Below, in pieces: positions 34,164 to 43,366 of a stretch of 64,000 nt of DNA. The DNA is from an uncultured Dehalococcoidia bacterium (lineage in GTDB: Bacteria > Chloroflexota > Dehalococcoidia > Lucifugimonadales > JAAXIE01). Made by a program: the position numbers and the translations under genes. The notes below the pieces were generated by a model that worked only from the letters and a program-made list of their open reading frames with translations, had not been told where the DNA came from and made no database searches. The stretch's first letter is position 1. Each line of letters starts with the position of its first letter. Where the stretch lies: assembly GCA_951813255.1 (NCBI GenBank), contig OX638353.1, positions 1,426,001-1,490,000 of the forward strand. The letters run 5' to 3'.

Positions 34164-36146
34164 CTAGGCAGCACTCGCGGTAGACGGTAGGGTCATGGTG
34201 AACTCGGCGTACTGCCCGAACACCGTGTCTACCGACAGGTCCCCTCCCAAACGGCGCGCTACGTCGGCAGAGAACGGCAGACCCAACCCCGCCCCCAAGG
34301 CACCATCCCGTGTCGAGAAGAACGGGTTGAATATGTGGGTAAGTACGTCGTCAGAAATTCCGGTGCCATTGTCCCGTACGCTTATCTCCACAGTGTCATC
34401 GATCATACGGGTGGAAACGGACAGTACTGGCTGGTAGTCGTCCCCTTCTTCCTGCCCCCTTTGTCGCATGGCATAGCAGGCATTGGAGACTAGGTGGAGC
34501 ATAGCTTCCCCGAAGTCACGCTCCACCAACAGCACCTCGCCTACGGACTGATCCAAGACGAAGTCCAGCTCCACTGAGAAATCATCCCACTCAGCGCTGA
34601 AGGTGTTGCATCCAGCTTGGATCGCCTCCCGCAGCTCAGAGTTCAAATCGGTCATCACCGGGTCCCCACCCGCAACGCCAAAACTACGCATTCGCTCCAC
34701 TATTGCCAGTGCGCGCCCGCCATTGGAAAGCACTCGACGCAGGCTGTTGGTCATCTCCTGGCTGATGTCGTCGAAAAGGGCCGAATCCTCTTCCGACATC
34801 CTGTCCCGGTAGTGCTCCAGCATCTCCGATAGCTCGTTGTATAGCTCAAGGGTACCCTCGGAGAAGTTGTTGACGAAGTTCAGAGGATTGCTGATTTCGT
34901 GGGCCACGCCGGATACCAACTCGCCCAAGGCCGCCAGTTTCTCCTGGGCAACCAATCGGGCCTGCACCCGTTGAAGCTCATCGTTGGCCACACGTAGCTC
35001 CTCATACAACTGCTCCACCAAGTTCAGACGCTGCACCTCCAGCGCCTGCTGGCGGAACACCTCCAAGGCGCCAGCTAACTCTCCAATCTCGTCCCGGCCC
35101 ACCTCTGGGACCGGCGTGGCCAAGTCACCATCGGCCATTCCTCGCATTCGCTCCGACATGCGAGAGAGACGCCTCACCATCCCGTTGCCCACCCACAACC
35201 ACGCTGCCAATGTGGCCACGATAACACTGATTACACTGATGCCAGTCAGAAGAGTCCTACCCTCATCGAAGCTGCTTACTGCCTGCCCGATGGTCTCCGA
35301 AGAGTGGGCTCGGGCCGCCACCAGCAGGGTCGATACCGTGGTCTCCAAAGAGGCGCTCGCCTCTTCGAAAGATACTGCCGAGTCTCTGACCCTTGCCTCT
35401 AGGTCCAACTGTGTGGTGCGGACGTTGAAGACTCCCTCGGCCGACTGCAAGGTTGTTTCAGGACTTTGGCTGCCGGAGGTGTAAGCGTCCGAGAACTCTC
35501 CCCATAGCTCCAGCAGTGAAGCCTTATCGTTCGCTTGCAGCATCTGACGCAGGGCTGAGGTGATGGCCTCCGACTCCCCTTGTTCGGAGGATGCCAAGGA
35601 CAAGCTAGAACGATAGCTGGCGGCTTCCTGATTAGCACTCAGGAGTTCGCCTTGATGAAAGGCTAAGCCATCGATTACGTCAGCCAGGTCCTGGGCTGCC
35701 ACGTTTACCGCTTTGGCATCGGAAGCCAACTCCGGCACTCCGCTGACCTCGTTCAGAGCAGACTTCAATGTCGCCAGGGACTGGTCTACGGAGCCCGTCT
35801 CCACATTCTGGAACCCCGATTCGGTTTCGGCGACTATACCCAAACCGAGGTTCCGCAGGCGCTCCGTCTCACGGGCGGCAGTCCATGACGCCTCCAACGC
35901 TGGCACGGACTCGGAACGGACCTGATAGTTCAAGTCGCCACTCTGTTCGAAGTAGTAGACACCCACGGCAGCCGAGATCAACGTAAGAGCGACCGCGATA
36001 CCCAAGGCTAGATACAGACGCGCCCCTATGCGTCGCCATCTGTCGGCTAGGAAGCTTGCTCCCGCCCTCCAGAAGCCCTTCTTGCTGGGCATCTCTGTAC
36101 CTATTCCAGTAGCCGCCCTCAGACTCATTCCCACAACCACCCTCAA
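34164..36146 (-). CDS. Membrane sensor histidine kinase with HAMP domain (660 aa)
   Basis: Orphan two-component sensor. First membrane helix LYLALGIAVALTLISAAVGVY (about 44-64), an all-helical extracytoplasmic sensor of about 230 residues, a second helix around ISVISVIVATLAAWLWV, then HAMP (MRGMADGDLATPVPEVGRDEI), a coiled coil, HisKA with phospho-acceptor in VAHEISNPLNFV (His near residue 417), and an HATPase domain with LVSNACYAM (N box), VRDNGTGIS (G1) and GLGLPFS (G2). The DHp and N boxes resemble the family with the AHEI(A/S)NPLNF phrase. No response regulator is adjacent. ATG 36092 (MPSKKGFW) may be the true start. Confidence 0.85.
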   Translation of the reverse strand: MRVVVGMSLRAATGIGTEMPSKKGFWRAGASFLADRWRRIGARLYLALGIAVALTLISAAVGVYYFEQSGDLNYQVRSESVPALEASWTAARETERLRNLGLGIVAETESGFQNVETGSVDQSLATLKSALNEVSGVPELASDAKAVNVAAQDLADVIDGLAFHQGELLSANQEAASYRSSLSLASSEQGESEAITSALRQMLQANDKASLLELWGEFSDAYTSGSQSPETTLQSAEGVFNVRTTQLDLEARVRDSAVSFEEASASLETTVSTLLVAARAHSSETIGQAVSSFDEGRTLLTGISVISVIVATLAAWLWVGNGMVRRLSRMSERMRGMADGDLATPVPEVGRDEIGELAGALEVFRQQALEVQRLNLVEQLYEELRVANDELQRVQARLVAQEKLAALGELVSGVAHEISNPLNFVNNFSEGTLELYNELSEMLEHYRDRMSEEDSALFDDISQEMTNSLRRVLSNGGRALAIVERMRSFGVAGGDPVMTDLNSELREAIQAGCNTFSAEWDDFSVELDFVLDQSVGEVLLVERDFGEAMLHLVSNACYAMRQRGQEEGDDYQPVLSVSTRMIDDTVEISVRDNGTGISDDVLTHIFNPFFSTRDGALGAGLGLPFSADVARRLGGDLSVDTVFGQYAEFTMTLPSTASAA

Positions 36147-36372
36147 ATAAGATCAGGACTGGCCCGGACGTGCGTTGTCACGCTCCAGTCTAACGGAAGA
36201 ATATCACAAGCATGACTTCCCGCTAATATCCGGTGAGAGTCAGCATCTACGACTATCTTCTCTCCGAACCCCCAAGCTGTCCCACAGCTTGACCCTCCCT
36301 TGGGCCGTTGGTATCCTGCCTTGGCTCCCCTGTCTCGTCCGTGACGCTAGCCTGTTTCTCGGAGGCCCCTTT

Positions 36373-37038
36373 ATGACGCAGTTGGTCGACCTCAGCGTTC
36401 TCGTGGATCTCGAGACCCGTGGCCCTCCCTCCACCAACGTTCGGGTAGAATTGGAGTATTTCCACCGTGGTCCAGGTTTTTGGCAGGTCTGCTCCATACA
36501 CCAGAGCATACACACGGGCGCCCATGTGGACTCGCCCCTCCACTGCTTCGAAGACGGCAAGACCATGGCGGAGATCCCGTTGGACAACGTCATCGGAGAG
36601 GCAGTGGTGCTGGACTGCACGCCATGCGACCCCAGCCACGGCCTTACGCCGGAGGACTTCGAACGGTGCGGCGTGGAAGTGCGCCAGGGCGACATCGTGC
36701 TGCTGCGCACCGACTGGACGGACCGGATGTGGGGCAACTTCCCCGAATACTTCACCACCTCACCCTATCTCACCCCTGAAGGGGCAAACTGGCTGGTGGA
36801 GCGCAAGCCCAAGGCCATAGGGTTCGATTTCTTCGAGGAATACATGGCCCGCTTCCCCGATTTCAGTTCCGAGGACTTCGTGGTGCACCGCATCATCCTT
36901 GGCGCCGGTATCACCATCATGGAGGGGATGACCAACCTCGGCGCCGTCTCGGGCCGTCGCTTCAACTTCTTCGGTCCATGGTACAAGGTGGCAAACACAG
37001 AGGGGGCACAGGCGCGTTTCTTCGGCATCCTGGACTAG
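36373..37038 (+). CDS. Cyclase / kynurenine formamidase-like family protein (221 aa)
   Basis: Metal-dependent hydrolase of the cyclase family (Pfam Cyclase), with the metal motif HTGAHVDSPLH (HxGTHxDxPxH equivalent) near residues 50-60 and the DIVLLRTDW strand. Relatives hydrolyse formylkynurenine, isatin or polyketide intermediates; the substrate is not assignable. The frame is open from 36175, but ATG 36373 has GGAGG seven bases upstream and starts the conserved domain, so it is used. A second, different cyclase gene follows 37 bp later. Confidence 0.83.
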   Translation: MTQLVDLSVLVDLETRGPPSTNVRVELEYFHRGPGFWQVCSIHQSIHTGAHVDSPLHCFEDGKTMAEIPLDNVIGEAVVLDCTPCDPSHGLTPEDFERCGVEVRQGDIVLLRTDWTDRMWGNFPEYFTTSPYLTPEGANWLVERKPKAIGFDFFEEYMARFPDFSSEDFVVHRIILGAGITIMEGMTNLGAVSGRRFNFFGPWYKVANTEGAQARFFGILD

Positions 37039-37075
37039 CCAATCAACCGCAGCATACTGAACTTCTGGAGGGGAG

Positions 37076-38029
37076 ATGCCTCAACAGGGAATACCCACCG
37101 AGGAAGAGGTTCTGCACTACTTCAGTTCTCTGAGCAACTGGGGGCGGTGGGGGGAGGAGGACCAGTTGGGAACCCTCAACTTCCTCGGCCCCGAGAAGAC
37201 GAAACGGGCCGTAGGACTGGTGCAGGAAGGCACCACCCTTAGCTGCGCCCGCACCGTGCGGTTCGAGCCGTCAGCCGACATCCCCTTCCCTCCCATCCAC
37301 TACATGGTGGAGAGCGGCGAGGGTTGGGGCAGTGGTGACAAGGTGAGCGCGCGCATCAATCAGGCCTCCACCGACTTCTTTGGCATGATTTTCCACGGCT
37401 TCGCCATCACGCATGTCGATAGCCTTGCCCACTTCTTCTGGGAAGGAAAGATGTACAACGGTCGCCCCGCCCATCTGGTCTCCACCAGCTTGGGGGCCAC
37501 CGTGGAGTCTGTGGAGGTTGCCAAGGACGGCATCACCACACGGGCAGTGCTGGTCGACGTACCGATGATTCGCGGCATCGACTGGCTCGACCGCGGCGAG
37601 GGAGTCATGCCCGAGGACATCCTGGAAGCGGAACGACGCTGTGGCTTCCAGGTGGAAGAGGGGGACATACTCCTTGTACGCACCGGGCAGCTTCACCGCC
37701 GAGAAGTGGAGGGTCCATGGGATATACCCACCACCGGCTCTACTGCCTGCCAAGCAGCCTGTCTGCCCCTGTTCCACGAGCGCAACATCGCCATGATTGG
37801 GTCAGACACCGGCAACGATGTCATGCCCCGCCAGTACCAGCAGGTCACGAACCCCATACACCAAGTTGGCATCGTGGCCATGGGTATCTGGATACTGGAC
37901 AACGCGAATCTGGAGGACTTGGCACAAGCCTGCCTCCAGCGCAACCGCTGGGAGTTCATGATGTCCATCGGGCCGTTGCGCCTGCACAACACCACAGGCT
38001 CGCCGGTCAATCCCATCGCCATTTTCTAA
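37076..38029 (+). CDS. Cyclase family protein, longer type (317 aa)
   Basis: Second cyclase-family metalloenzyme, of the roughly 300-residue type. The metal motif is ITHVDSLAHFFW (about residues 117-128) with a preceding FHGFA, and EEGDILLVRTGQ supplies the conserved late strand. It opens with a conserved-looking NWGRWGEEDQLGTLNF segment. The ATG follows GGAGGGGAG. With the upstream paralogue, RidA proteins and amidohydrolases nearby, a role in opening cyclic amides or imides or in lactone hydrolysis is plausible but unproven. Confidence 0.82.
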   Translation: MPQQGIPTEEEVLHYFSSLSNWGRWGEEDQLGTLNFLGPEKTKRAVGLVQEGTTLSCARTVRFEPSADIPFPPIHYMVESGEGWGSGDKVSARINQASTDFFGMIFHGFAITHVDSLAHFFWEGKMYNGRPAHLVSTSLGATVESVEVAKDGITTRAVLVDVPMIRGIDWLDRGEGVMPEDILEAERRCGFQVEEGDILLVRTGQLHRREVEGPWDIPTTGSTACQAACLPLFHERNIAMIGSDTGNDVMPRQYQQVTNPIHQVGIVAMGIWILDNANLEDLAQACLQRNRWEFMMSIGPLRLHNTTGSPVNPIAIF

Positions 38030-38038
38030 GAATTCAAT

Positions 38039-38578
38039 ATGTTCTTCTCACGGAAAGCTCTAATTGACGACGACGAAATAAAACGGCGTGCGGCCTCTTT
38101 GTACGAATTGCTGGTACCTACAAGTACGATTTTTGAGCGCGCCAGCCTTGGCGACTCCATAAAGTCCGAGGACGAACGATATTCCCTAGCCTGCAGGACC
38201 CACATCGATGCGGTCCATGAAAGCACGCTGCCACTGAGGAATAGGAAAGTTCACACTTCGCACCGGCGACTACTTGCACGGACTGTAGATACCGTGACCG
38301 CATACACAAACACCTTAGAACCGTATATTATGATGTTGTATCTGCACTCTGGAGGACCTAGCGCACTTGACCAACGAGACATGGATATGTTCAAGAAGCT
38401 GCGCGACCTTGCGATATATTGGGACCAAAAGACTCACTTAACCGCTATGCGTTTAGTTGACGAGATTGAGGCTAGTCCATTGAACTTGGAAGTGCCTTGG
38501 GAGTTAGACAATATCGGGAACGAAGCCCTGCGAGGAGTTTTCGGCAGCGTAATCCCTCCGGGGGGAGCGCTTTACTAG
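38039..38578 (+). CDS. Protein of unknown function (179 aa)
   Basis: I do not recognise a family. The protein is soluble, mostly helical, with a charged N-terminus (SRKALIDDDEIKRR), a central RKVHTSHRRLLARTVDTV stretch and a C-terminus ending in VIPPGGALY. The DNA is noticeably more A+T-rich than the flanking cyclase and RidA genes, it has no good ribosome-binding site, and it begins 9 bp after the cyclase stop. That combination suggests a recently inserted or lineage-specific gene. Length and lack of internal stops support real coding. Confidence 0.5.
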   Translation: MFFSRKALIDDDEIKRRAASLYELLVPTSTIFERASLGDSIKSEDERYSLACRTHIDAVHESTLPLRNRKVHTSHRRLLARTVDTVTAYTNTLEPYIMMLYLHSGGPSALDQRDMDMFKKLRDLAIYWDQKTHLTAMRLVDEIEASPLNLEVPWELDNIGNEALRGVFGSVIPPGGALY

Positions 38579-38647
38579 TCGTGGACGCACTCCCTTGAAG
38601 AATACCAAGCGTAAGAGCGCACTATACGAGCAATTAGGAGGAATGCC

Positions 38648-39034
38648 ATGCCAAAGAAGGAAATTATCTCGCCAGCCTCGTTGTCCGCAGCCGGACCGCC
38701 CCTGTCCCCGGCCACAAAGTTCGGTAACACCGTCTACGTCTCCGGCCAGACAGGACGGCACCCCGCGACCAACGATCTACCCAACGACGTGGCCGGTCAG
38801 ACGGCCAACGCCATCGAGCGTATCAAGGTGTGCTTGGAAGAAGCCGGGACATCGCTGGATAACGTGGTCACCGCCACCTGCTGGCTCACTGACCCGTCCC
38901 TCTTCCCCGCGTTCAACGAGGTCTACGCCTCCTACTTCACGGCTGACCGCCCGGCGAGGGCTACCGTTGGTTCGCAACTGATGGGGCCCGGCCTGCTGGT
39001 GGAAATCCAGTGCATCGCGGTGATACCCGACTAG
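38648..39034 (+). CDS. RidA/YjgF/YER057c/UK114 family protein (128 aa)
   Basis: Small trimeric-type RidA domain: GNTVYVSGQTGRHP near the N-terminus, LEEAGTSLDNVVTATCWLTD in the middle and RATVGSQLMGPGLLVEIQCIAV at the end, where the conserved Arg binds the 2-imino acid carboxylate in true RidA. RidA hydrolyses reactive enamine/imine intermediates; related members act as deaminases in catabolism. The ATG has AGGAGG eight bases upstream. A paralogue follows 30 bp later. Confidence 0.87.
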   Translation: MPKKEIISPASLSAAGPPLSPATKFGNTVYVSGQTGRHPATNDLPNDVAGQTANAIERIKVCLEEAGTSLDNVVTATCWLTDPSLFPAFNEVYASYFTADRPARATVGSQLMGPGLLVEIQCIAVIPD

Positions 39035-39064
39035 TCACACCAGACATCACTACAGGAGGGCGAC

Positions 39065-39448
39065 ATGCCCAAAAAGGAAATCGTCCAAGTGGACATGGCG
39101 GCGCCAAACGTCAACCTGTCCACAGCAACCCGCTTTGGCAACCTCGTATTCGTGGCCGGACAGACCGGACGCCACCACGTCACCGGGGAAGTCGGCAAGG
39201 ACATTAGGGAGCAGGTCCGCTTCACCTTGGACAAGATCCAGGTCATCCTCGAGGCCGCCGGCACCTCACTGGACAACGTGCTCAGCGTGCTAACCCACCT
39301 TACGGGGCGTGAATACCTGGATGCCTACAACGAGGAGTACAACAAGTACTTCCCCACCAACAAGCCAGCCCGCACGACAGTGCATGTGGACCTTAACGCA
39401 CAGGACCTCATGGTAGAAATCACTGTGGTCGCCTGCATACCCGACTAG
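39065..39448 (+). CDS. RidA family protein, tandem paralogue (127 aa)
   Basis: Shares the MPKKEI opening, GNLVFVAGQTGRH, EAAGTSLDNVLSVLTHLTG and RTTVHVDLNAQDLMVEI blocks with the upstream gene, so the two arose by tandem duplication and then diverged. Both retain the terminal carboxylate-binding Arg context. They could form heterotrimers or handle different imine substrates. AGGAGG lies seven bases before the ATG. Confidence 0.87.
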   Translation: MPKKEIVQVDMAAPNVNLSTATRFGNLVFVAGQTGRHHVTGEVGKDIREQVRFTLDKIQVILEAAGTSLDNVLSVLTHLTGREYLDAYNEEYNKYFPTNKPARTTVHVDLNAQDLMVEITVVACIPD

Positions 39449-39489
39449 CTTCATATCCCACGAGCCCCCATTCTCCACTAGGAGGCCCA

Positions 39490-40455
39490 ATGAAGGCCAT
39501 ACGAATACACCAACCCGGCGGAGCCGATGTGCTCCAATACGAGGATGTGGATAGTCCCCAACCTGGATCTGGGCAAGCCTTGGTGAACGTTCAAGCTGTC
39601 GGCATCAACTTTGCCGACATCTACGCCCGTAACGGAGCAAATCCCGCCAACCTGCCCGCCATCCTAGGTCAAGAGGCTGCCGGTGTGGTGGAGGCCGTCG
39701 GCGATGGCGTCACTGAAGTCGCTGTGGGCGACACCGTCGCCTACTGTGGCGTCCCAGGCGCATATGCTGAGAAGCAGGCCGTCCCCGGCGCTCGGTTGGT
39801 GAAGATGCCTGATGGCATCGACGCCCGCATGGGCGCAGCCGCCATGTTGCAGGGCATGACCGCCCACTACCTCGCCTACAGCACCTACCCCCTCAAGCCC
39901 GGCGATTCCTGCTTGGTGCACGCAGGCGCTGGCGGGGTGGGCCTGCTCCTGATTCAGATGGCCAAGCACTTGGGCGCTCAGGTCATAACCACCGTATCCA
40001 CCGAGGCCAAGGCCCAACTGGCCCGCGAAGCTGGGGCCGACGTGGTCATCAACTACACTCAACAGGACTTCGCAGAGGAAACTCTGAAGGCCACAGACGG
40101 CCAGGGAGTCAACGTTGCTTACGACTCAGTGGGCAAGGACACCTTCCACGAGAGCCTTCGCTGCACCGCTCGTCGCGGTCTCCTTGCGCTTTACGGTCAG
40201 GCCAGCGGTGCCGTGGACCCGGTGAACCCCCAGATATTCAATCCCGGTTCCAAGTTCCTCACTCGTCCCAGCTTGGTGGACCACACCCACACCCGCGAGG
40301 AGTTGGAGTGGCGCGCCGGCGACATCCTGGACTGGACCAAGTCAGGGCAACTCAAGCTCCGCATCGAGCACGAGTTCCCCCTGGCGGAAGCCGCCGAGGC
40401 CCAGCGCCAGTTGGAAGGCAGGGCCACCACCGGCAAGGTGCTCCTCCTTCCTTAG
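39490..40455 (+). CDS. NADPH:quinone oxidoreductase-like MDR protein (321 aa)
   Basis: Zinc-free medium-chain reductase of the quinone oxidoreductase (QOR/zeta-crystallin) type. Hallmarks are MKAIRIHQPGG at the start, GINFADIYAR, LGQEAAGVVEAVG, LQGMTAHYL and the nucleotide motif HAGAGGVGLLLIQMA (about 143-157). QORs reduce quinones or alpha,beta-unsaturated carbonyls with NADPH. The ATG has AGGAGG five bases upstream. A close paralogue lies 0.84 kb downstream beyond a VOC gene. Confidence 0.88.
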   Translation: MKAIRIHQPGGADVLQYEDVDSPQPGSGQALVNVQAVGINFADIYARNGANPANLPAILGQEAAGVVEAVGDGVTEVAVGDTVAYCGVPGAYAEKQAVPGARLVKMPDGIDARMGAAAMLQGMTAHYLAYSTYPLKPGDSCLVHAGAGGVGLLLIQMAKHLGAQVITTVSTEAKAQLAREAGADVVINYTQQDFAEETLKATDGQGVNVAYDSVGKDTFHESLRCTARRGLLALYGQASGAVDPVNPQIFNPGSKFLTRPSLVDHTHTREELEWRAGDILDWTKSGQLKLRIEHEFPLAEAAEAQRQLEGRATTGKVLLLP

Positions 40456-40470
40456 GAGGCAACGAGAATC

Positions 40471-41235
40471 ATGACGCGCATGACAGGTTACCTCCAAGGG
40501 GCGCCCTGCTGGGTGAACTACGGCGCAATGGATGTCGAGGCCTCCAAGACTTTCTATTCTGCGGTCCTAGGGTGGCACTACGAGGAGCAGGAGACTGAAG
40601 GCAACCGCTGGTCAATGGCCCGCACTGGCGATGCCGCCGTCGCCACCTTGTACACCCTGGCACCCCAACAGACGCAACAGTCCGCTTGGGAGCTATACCT
40701 AGCCACCGACGATGTGGACAGGGTCACAGCAGCGGTGCGGGGACTCGGGGGCAAAGTTCTGATGCAGCCCTTCAGCATCGGTGACTATGGACGCATGTCG
40801 ATGTTCGCCGACCCCACTGGCGCCGTGATCGAACTGTGGCAGCCCGACCAGCACAAGGGCGCTGACGCCATCAGGGAGCATGGCGCTCTGAGTTGGGCCG
40901 AACTGCAGACCTCGGACCCCTCAGAGGCACTGCGCTTCTACACCAGCCTCCTAGGCTTGGACTCCCAACGCGTTCCCCTGCCCGACGGCAACGAGTACAT
41001 CCTGCTCGTGCATGACGGCGAACTATGGGCGGGCATCACCCAGGTGGCCGAAGGTACAGCACCCTTTTGGCAGGTCTACTTTCATGTGGATGACGCCACC
41101 GCTGCCGTCGAAGCGGCCCAAGCCCACGGAGCCACAATCGTCATGCAACCCACCTACGAAGACGATGTAGGCACGATCACCGTGCTCGTCGATCCCCAAG
41201 GAGCAGTGTTCGGGCTGAACACCCCACCGGGTTAG
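40471..41235 (+). CDS. Double-domain VOC family protein (254 aa)
   Basis: Two complete VOC modules in tandem: CWVNYGAMDVEASKTFYSAVLGW (about 13-35) to DPTGAVIELWQP, and SWAELQTSDPSEALRFYTSLLG to VDPQGAVFGL. This resembles the glyoxalase/hydroxylase (CFP-30B-like) proteins of actinomycetes. The function is probably binding or metal-dependent rearrangement of a small ligand. It is sandwiched between two QOR paralogues, 15 bp after the first, so all three may act on the same enone or quinone metabolite. Confidence 0.82.
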   Translation: MTRMTGYLQGAPCWVNYGAMDVEASKTFYSAVLGWHYEEQETEGNRWSMARTGDAAVATLYTLAPQQTQQSAWELYLATDDVDRVTAAVRGLGGKVLMQPFSIGDYGRMSMFADPTGAVIELWQPDQHKGADAIREHGALSWAELQTSDPSEALRFYTSLLGLDSQRVPLPDGNEYILLVHDGELWAGITQVAEGTAPFWQVYFHVDDATAAVEAAQAHGATIVMQPTYEDDVGTITVLVDPQGAVFGLNTPPG

Positions 41236-41295
41236 AATAAGTCAATTGCCCGGTTGCACCGGGCATCGCTGAAAACGCCTTATGAGGAGAGCGAG

Positions 41296-42261
41296 ATGAA
41301 GGCTGTTCGTATACACCAGTTCGGCGGTCCTGAGGTGATGCAATACGAGGAAGCACCGGACCCCGTCCCTGGGCCCGGACAAGCCGTGGTCGACATCCAA
41401 GCAGCTGGCATCAACTACGCAGACGTCAATGGCCGCCGGGCAGGAGATGCCAGCGCCCTGCCCATCACTTTGGGTCGCGAGGCAGGCGGAGTGGTGTCAG
41501 CCGTCGGTGAAGGGGTCACCGAAGTAGCGGTCGGCGACCGTGTCGGCTTCTCCAGTGTGCAGGGCAGCTATGCTGAAAAGTGCCTCTGCCCCGCAGACCG
41601 CCTCGTCAAGCTCCCCGACGGCATCAATGCCCGCACCGCAGCAGCAGCCTTCCTCCAGGGCATGACCGCCCACTACCTCATGATGAGTACTTACAAGCTG
41701 CAAGCAGGCGAGACCTGCCTCATACACTCTGGCGCTGGGGGAATGGGCCTGCTCCTCATCCAGTTGGCTAAGAACATCGGCGCGACGGCCATCACCACGG
41801 TATCCACGGCAGAGAAGGCTGCCCTGGCAAAGGACGCGGGCGCCGACATGGTCATTAATTACGCCGATCAGGACTTCGAAGAGGAGACAAAGAAGGCCAC
41901 CGGAGGCAGGGGTGTGAACGTGGTCTATGATGCCGTGGGCAAAGACACCTTCGATAAGAGTATCGCCAGCCTAGCCCCGCTGGGCATGATGGTGCTCTAC
42001 GGCGCAGCCAGCGGGCCCGTCCCAGCCCAAGACCTCGGTTTCCTCAGCGGTCGCTCCCTCTTCCTAACCCGCCCCGGCCTACCAGCCTACACCGCCAAGC
42101 GAGAAGACCTCCTATGGCGCGCCAACGACGTGATGGACTGGGTGTCCTCCGGCAAGCTCAAGCTGACTATACACAGCGAGCGCCCCCTCTTCGAGGCAGC
42201 ACAGGCGCACCAGGAACTGCAAAGCAGGGCAACCACGGGCAAGCTGCTGCTGACCACCTAA
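41296..42261 (+). CDS. NADPH:quinone oxidoreductase-like MDR protein, paralogue (321 aa)
   Basis: Same length and layout as the QOR 0.84 kb upstream: MKAVRIHQFGG, GINYADVNGRR, LGREAGGVVSAVG, LQGMTAHYL, HSGAGGMGLLLIQLA, and the shared end ATTGKLLL. The two clearly derive from a duplication that also spans or flanks the VOC gene. The frame opens at 41254, but ATG 41296 has GAGGAGAG upstream and aligns with the paralogue, so it is the start. Confidence 0.88.
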   Translation: MKAVRIHQFGGPEVMQYEEAPDPVPGPGQAVVDIQAAGINYADVNGRRAGDASALPITLGREAGGVVSAVGEGVTEVAVGDRVGFSSVQGSYAEKCLCPADRLVKLPDGINARTAAAAFLQGMTAHYLMMSTYKLQAGETCLIHSGAGGMGLLLIQLAKNIGATAITTVSTAEKAALAKDAGADMVINYADQDFEEETKKATGGRGVNVVYDAVGKDTFDKSIASLAPLGMMVLYGAASGPVPAQDLGFLSGRSLFLTRPGLPAYTAKREDLLWRANDVMDWVSSGKLKLTIHSERPLFEAAQAHQELQSRATTGKLLLTT

Positions 42262-42345
42262 GGCTAGGGGCCACATCCAAGTTAGGCAATCAAGGGCGCC
42301 CGCAGTGGGAGCCTCTGAAGTCATCACCAGCATAGAGATGTTGTC

Positions 42346-43350
42346 CTAGCCCCAAGACTCCTTCTTGGTGAAGAGGCGCACCACGTTGTCGTAGCACACA
42401 GCCTGCACCTCCTCGTCGGTGAAGCCCGCCCGCTGGTAGATCTCCAAGGGTATGAGGTCCTGCACCGGGAACGGAAAGTCGGTGCCCATGAGCAGCCTGT
42501 CCACCCCCACCAGGTCCTTCAGGTACACCAGCGGCTCCGGCGCATGCAGGATCGTGTCGTAGTGAAACCGCCTCAGATAGCTGGAAGGCACATCGGTAGG
42601 GTACTCACTGCGGTTGGGATAGCTTCCGAACACCTTGTCGAACCGCCCCACTTGGAAGGGGTAATAGCCTCCACCATGGGAGAGGATGAAGTCCAGCTTG
42701 GGGTAGTGGTCCATCACACCCCCAGCCAGCAGACAGCCGACGGTGACGGTAGAATCGTAGGTGTACTGGCAGATTACCGCCAAGTTGAATTCTGAAGTGC
42801 GGGGCAGGGGAATCGGCTGCGTGGGATGGATAAAGATGGGCATCTCCAGTTCCGTAGCCGCTTCCCAAAAGGGATTGAGGTCCGGGCTATGCAGGTTGCC
42901 TCCATTTATGTTGGCAGCAATCACGCACCCGATGGCACCGCACTGCTTCACCCCGTACTCCAATTCCTGGGCCGCGAGTTCCCCATCCTGTAGAGGTACA
43001 GTCGCCATCAGCGACAGCTTCTCAGGGTGCTGCTGCACGATCTCGGCAGTGGTCTCGTTTAGCAGACGGCTCCATCGTGCCCCCTTCTCCCCCTCCAAGC
43101 TGTAGCCTAGGCAATCGGCCCAGACCGAGAGTATCTCGTGGTCCACACCCGCCTTCTCCATGTACTCCCAGCGCATATCATCTCCGATGAGCCCTCCGGG
43201 GAAGGGACGAATGGTGGGGCCGGGATCGAAGGAAAGACAGTGGCCTACAGGTTGCACCTCTTTCATGCTGACGTTGTACAGAGAAGGGTCGCTTCCCATT
43301 ATGTCCAGTGCCCTCTGCGGCATCAGGTGGGCATGTACGTCAATGTGCAT
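42346..43350 (-). CDS. Amidohydrolase 2 / ACMSD-like family protein (334 aa)
   Basis: Metal-dependent decarboxylase/hydrolase fold: IDVHAHLMP at the N-terminus, PIFIHPTQPIP (metal His), FILSHGGGYYPFQ (His) and LLMGTDFPFP (Asp). It is only distantly similar to the ACMSD-like gene at 19.3 kb. Relatives decarboxylate ortho-aminobenzoates, 2,6-dihydroxybenzoate or related compounds. It is read towards the QOR genes (convergent). A perfect 34-bp palindrome lies 17 bp upstream of its start codon and may regulate it. Confidence 0.82.
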   Translation of the reverse strand: MHIDVHAHLMPQRALDIMGSDPSLYNVSMKEVQPVGHCLSFDPGPTIRPFPGGLIGDDMRWEYMEKAGVDHEILSVWADCLGYSLEGEKGARWSRLLNETTAEIVQQHPEKLSLMATVPLQDGELAAQELEYGVKQCGAIGCVIAANINGGNLHSPDLNPFWEAATELEMPIFIHPTQPIPLPRTSEFNLAVICQYTYDSTVTVGCLLAGGVMDHYPKLDFILSHGGGYYPFQVGRFDKVFGSYPNRSEYPTDVPSSYLRRFHYDTILHAPEPLVYLKDLVGVDRLLMGTDFPFPVQDLIPLEIYQRAGFTDEEVQAVCYDNVVRLFTKKESWG

Positions 43351-43366
43351 TCAACTCCTCAAATAG

